Assembly (NCBI GenBank): GCA_038213835.1
Contig: JBBQSN010000081.1
Location: forward strand, 1-15,491
Length of the DNA: 15,491 nt
Origin: JBBQSN01 sp038213835
Lineage (GTDB): Bacteria; Actinomycetota; Actinomycetes; Actinomycetales; CAWJMD01
Direction: 5' to 3'
Under the pieces are notes generated by a model. It saw only the letters and a program-made list of their open reading frames with translations, did not search any database and had not been told where the DNA came from. Position numbers and translations under genes: made by a program. Positions 13,844-15,491 of this stretch are shown here, in pieces (position 1 is the stretch's first letter; every line of letters begins with the position of its first letter).

Positions 13844-15491
13844 CTAGACGACGTCGACCGTGACGGTGCTGCCCTTCGGCACCTGCTCGCCGGCACCGGG
13901 GTCGCTGCTCAGCACCGTGCCGAAGCCGTTGGGGACCAGCCGGCGCACCTCGACCTCGAAGCCGGCGTCGCGCAGGATCTGCGTGGCCTCCTCGACCTGC
14001 TTGCCGCGCACGGCCGGGACCTCGATCAGCGGCGGTCCCTTCGAGACTCGGAGCGCGACCTCGTCGCCGCGGAACAGGGTGCCGTCGGCCGGGGCCTGGC
14101 TGACGACGAGACCGGCGGCGACGCTCTCGCTGAACTCCTCCAGGACCGACGGTGTCAGGCCGGCCTCGGAGACGGCCTGCTCCGCGGCGTCCCGTTCCTG
14201 CTCGACCACGGACGGCACCGTGATCGGCTCGCGGCCCTTGGACAGCACGACCGTGACCTCGGAGCCCCGCTCGACCGTCTCGCCGACCCGGGGCGTCTGG
14301 CTGACGACCAGACCGGCGGCCACGGTCTCGCTGAACTCCTCCGCCGGGGACGCCGCCAGGGCGAGGTCGTCGGCGGCCAGGGCCGCGGTGGCGTCGTCGA
14401 CACCCAGGCCGGTGAGGTCCGTGGCGGGCGTGAACCCGGTGCCCCGCGAGACCCGGACCGTGACGGTGGCGCCCTTGCGGATCTCCTCGCCGGCCGCGGG
14501 CTCGGTGCCGATCACCGACCCGGCCGCGACCTGCTCGTCGTACTGCTCCGTGGTGCGCATCGCGAGCCCCGCGACGTCGAGCGTGCGGCGGGCCTCCTCG
14601 ACCGTGCCCGCGACGGTGGGCGTGACCGTGTACGCGCCCGGACCGGTGACGAGGTACCAGCCCACCCCGCCCCCCAGGACGGCCACGACGAGCAGGGCGA
14701 CCAGAGCCCGCAGCCCGCGACGACGACGCCGTCCGGACGGGCCGTACCCCCAGTCGTCCGGATCGGCGGCGGACCGGGCTGCCTGGTCCACCTCGCCCGT
14801 GGACGAAGGTGAGGCCGCCGGTCGGCGTCCTCGCGCCTCGCGGGGGGTTCTTGGTTCGCGCTGGTCGCGGGGCTCGCGCTGGTCGCGGGGCTCGCGCGGT
14901 CGCGGGTCGAGCCCCAGCAGCGGGCCGACGACGCGGGTCTCGAGGTGGCTGTCGGTCGGCGTGGCGCCCGCCCCGGTCGCCCGGTCGTGGTCCTGCGCGG
15001 GGTCTGGATCGGGGTGGGCGTCGAGGTCGGTGGGGGGCGCGACCTGCGGCTCGCGGTCGAGCTCGGCGTCGGTGAGGGAGGCGTGCACCTCCCTGACCTC
15101 CTGGAGCAGCTCGCGGGCGTCGACGGGGCGCTCGTCCGGGTCCTGCGCGGTGGCCCAGGTGACCAGCGCGTCGAGCTCGGCGGGGATCCCGGCGTCCAGC
15201 TCGGTCGGCGCGGGCACGCACGCGTGCACGTGCTGGTAGGCGACCTGCACCGGCACCTCTCCGGTGAACGGCTGGCGGCCGGTGAGCATCTCGAACAGCA
15301 CGATGCCGGCGGCGTAGACGTCGCTGCGGGCGTCGGCCACGCCGCGCATCACGAGCTCGGGAGACAGGTACGCGGCCGTGCCCATCAGCAGGCCGGTGGT
15401 CGACCGGCTCTGCGACGTGCTGGCGGCCCGCGCCAGGCCGAAGTCGGCGACCTTCACCCGGCCGTCGTCGGTGAGCAGGACGTTCTCGGGC
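13844..15491 (-). CDS. pknL: PknL-like PASTA Ser/Thr protein kinase (5' end beyond right edge)
   Basis: The visible 548 residues begin inside the catalytic loop (PENVLLTDDGRVKVADFGLAR), so the ATP-binding lobe and HRD are outside. Next are DFG, an activation loop rich in Ser/Thr (AASTSQSRSTTGLLMGTAAY) and LSPELV in place of APE. VADARSDVYAAGIVLFEMLTG and QPFTGEVPVQVAYQHVHA follow, as in the PknL branch. A long acidic/proline linker with REPRDQ repeats leads to one transmembrane helix (about 262-283) and four extracellular PASTA repeats (about 286-348, 350-418, 421-485, 488-548), which in this family bind muropeptides or lipid II. The internal GTG at 15457 is not the start. The gene runs straight into the transporter gene. 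Membrane signalling on cell wall and division is the family role; targets here are unknown. Confidence 0.9.
   Translation of the reverse strand, partial: PENVLLTDDGRVKVADFGLARAASTSQSRSTTGLLMGTAAYLSPELVMRGVADARSDVYAAGIVLFEMLTGRQPFTGEVPVQVAYQHVHACVPAPTELDAGIPAELDALVTWATAQDPDERPVDARELLQEVREVHASLTDAELDREPQVAPPTDLDAHPDPDPAQDHDRATGAGATPTDSHLETRVVGPLLGLDPRPREPRDQREPRDQREPRTPREARGRRPAASPSSTGEVDQAARSAADPDDWGYGPSGRRRRRGLRALVALLVVAVLGGGVGWYLVTGPGAYTVTPTVAGTVEEARRTLDVAGLAMRTTEQYDEQVAAGSVIGTEPAAGEEIRKGATVTVRVSRGTGFTPATDLTGLGVDDATAALAADDLALAASPAEEFSETVAAGLVVSQTPRVGETVERGSEVTVVLSKGREPITVPSVVEQERDAAEQAVSEAGLTPSVLEEFSESVAAGLVVSQAPADGTLFRGDEVALRVSKGPPLIEVPAVRGKQVEEATQILRDAGFEVEVRRLVPNGFGTVLSSDPGAGEQVPKGSTVTVDVV
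14100..14342. repeat. Near-identical 42-bp segments in PASTA repeats 2 and 3
   Basis: The 42-bp stretches 14100-14141 and 14301-14342 differ at three positions only and are 201 bp (67 codons, one PASTA unit) apart. They encode EEFSETVAAGLVVSQ and EEFSESVAAGLVVSQ. The other PASTA units are far less alike, which suggests recent unit duplication or gene conversion. Confidence 0.85.
14856..14891. repeat. Two perfect 18-bp repeats in the kinase linker (REPRDQ)
   Basis: TCGCGCTGGTCGCGGGGC is repeated at 14856 and 14874, and a shortened copy starts at 14892. They encode REPRDQ twice, then REPRTP, in the intracellular juxtamembrane linker. In-phase slippage would change linker length without breaking the frame. 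Confidence 0.85.

Noticed and set aside
13844..15457. Kinase gene starting at GTG 15457
   Set aside because: The frame continues upstream with PENVLLTDDGR, the catalytic loop of the kinase, so the gene enters from beyond the window.

Overview
The window is very G+C-rich chromosomal DNA from an actinomycete. It has third-position G/C codon use, many GTG starts, 4-base stop/start overlaps and TANNNT boxes placed 6-7 bases before start codons. Class II DAHP synthase, ThyX, a PknL-like PASTA kinase and a cytoplasmic sulfite-oxidase-like enzyme also point to Actinomycetota. A Micrococcales lineage such as Cellulomonadaceae is my guess and is not proven. I saw no tRNA, rRNA, CRISPR array, insertion sequence or phage gene.

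Layout. Positions 1-3221 (minus strand) hold a tightly overlapped operon read right to left: a GNAT acetyltransferase, azlC and azlD (branched-chain amino acid exporter) and a multi-membrane-span acyltransferase. It then runs into the tail of a broken SPFH/band-7-like gene and the start of an NAD-kinase-like gene that leaves the window. Positions 3299-5092 (plus) hold a zinc-ribbon protein and a continuous frame joining a HAD phosphatase to the thymidylate synthase ThyX. Positions 5134-6657 (minus) are glycerol kinase. Divergent from it, 6807-8144 (plus) encodes a three-part protein: XRE helix-turn-helix, an apparently dead nucleotidyltransferase-like segment, and a short-chain dehydrogenase. 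Positions 8213-9418 (minus) encode a PPi-type phosphofructokinase. Divergent from that, 9596-12718 (plus) is a three-gene run: class II DAHP synthase, threonine aldolase and a molybdopterin oxidoreductase. After a G/C repeat tract, 12897-15491 (minus) holds an EamA-type exporter and, upstream of it, a PknL-like PASTA Ser/Thr kinase that enters from the right edge.

How the genes relate. Most are housekeeping metabolism: glycerol entry (GlpK), reversible glycolysis (PPi-PFK), entry to the shikimate pathway (DAHP synthase, which uses phosphoenolpyruvate and erythrose-4-phosphate) and dTMP synthesis (ThyX). A pknL gene near the class II DAHP synthase recalls the Mycobacterium tuberculosis order pknL (Rv2176) - aroG (Rv2178c). 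Gaps between genes are all shorter than 180 bases.

The items most worth a second look are the XRE/degenerate-nucleotidyltransferase/SDR fusion, the HAD-ThyX continuous frame, the repeated leaderless-type start signals, the broken SPFH gene at an A/T-rich junction, and a 20-bp dyad between the pfp and aroG genes.
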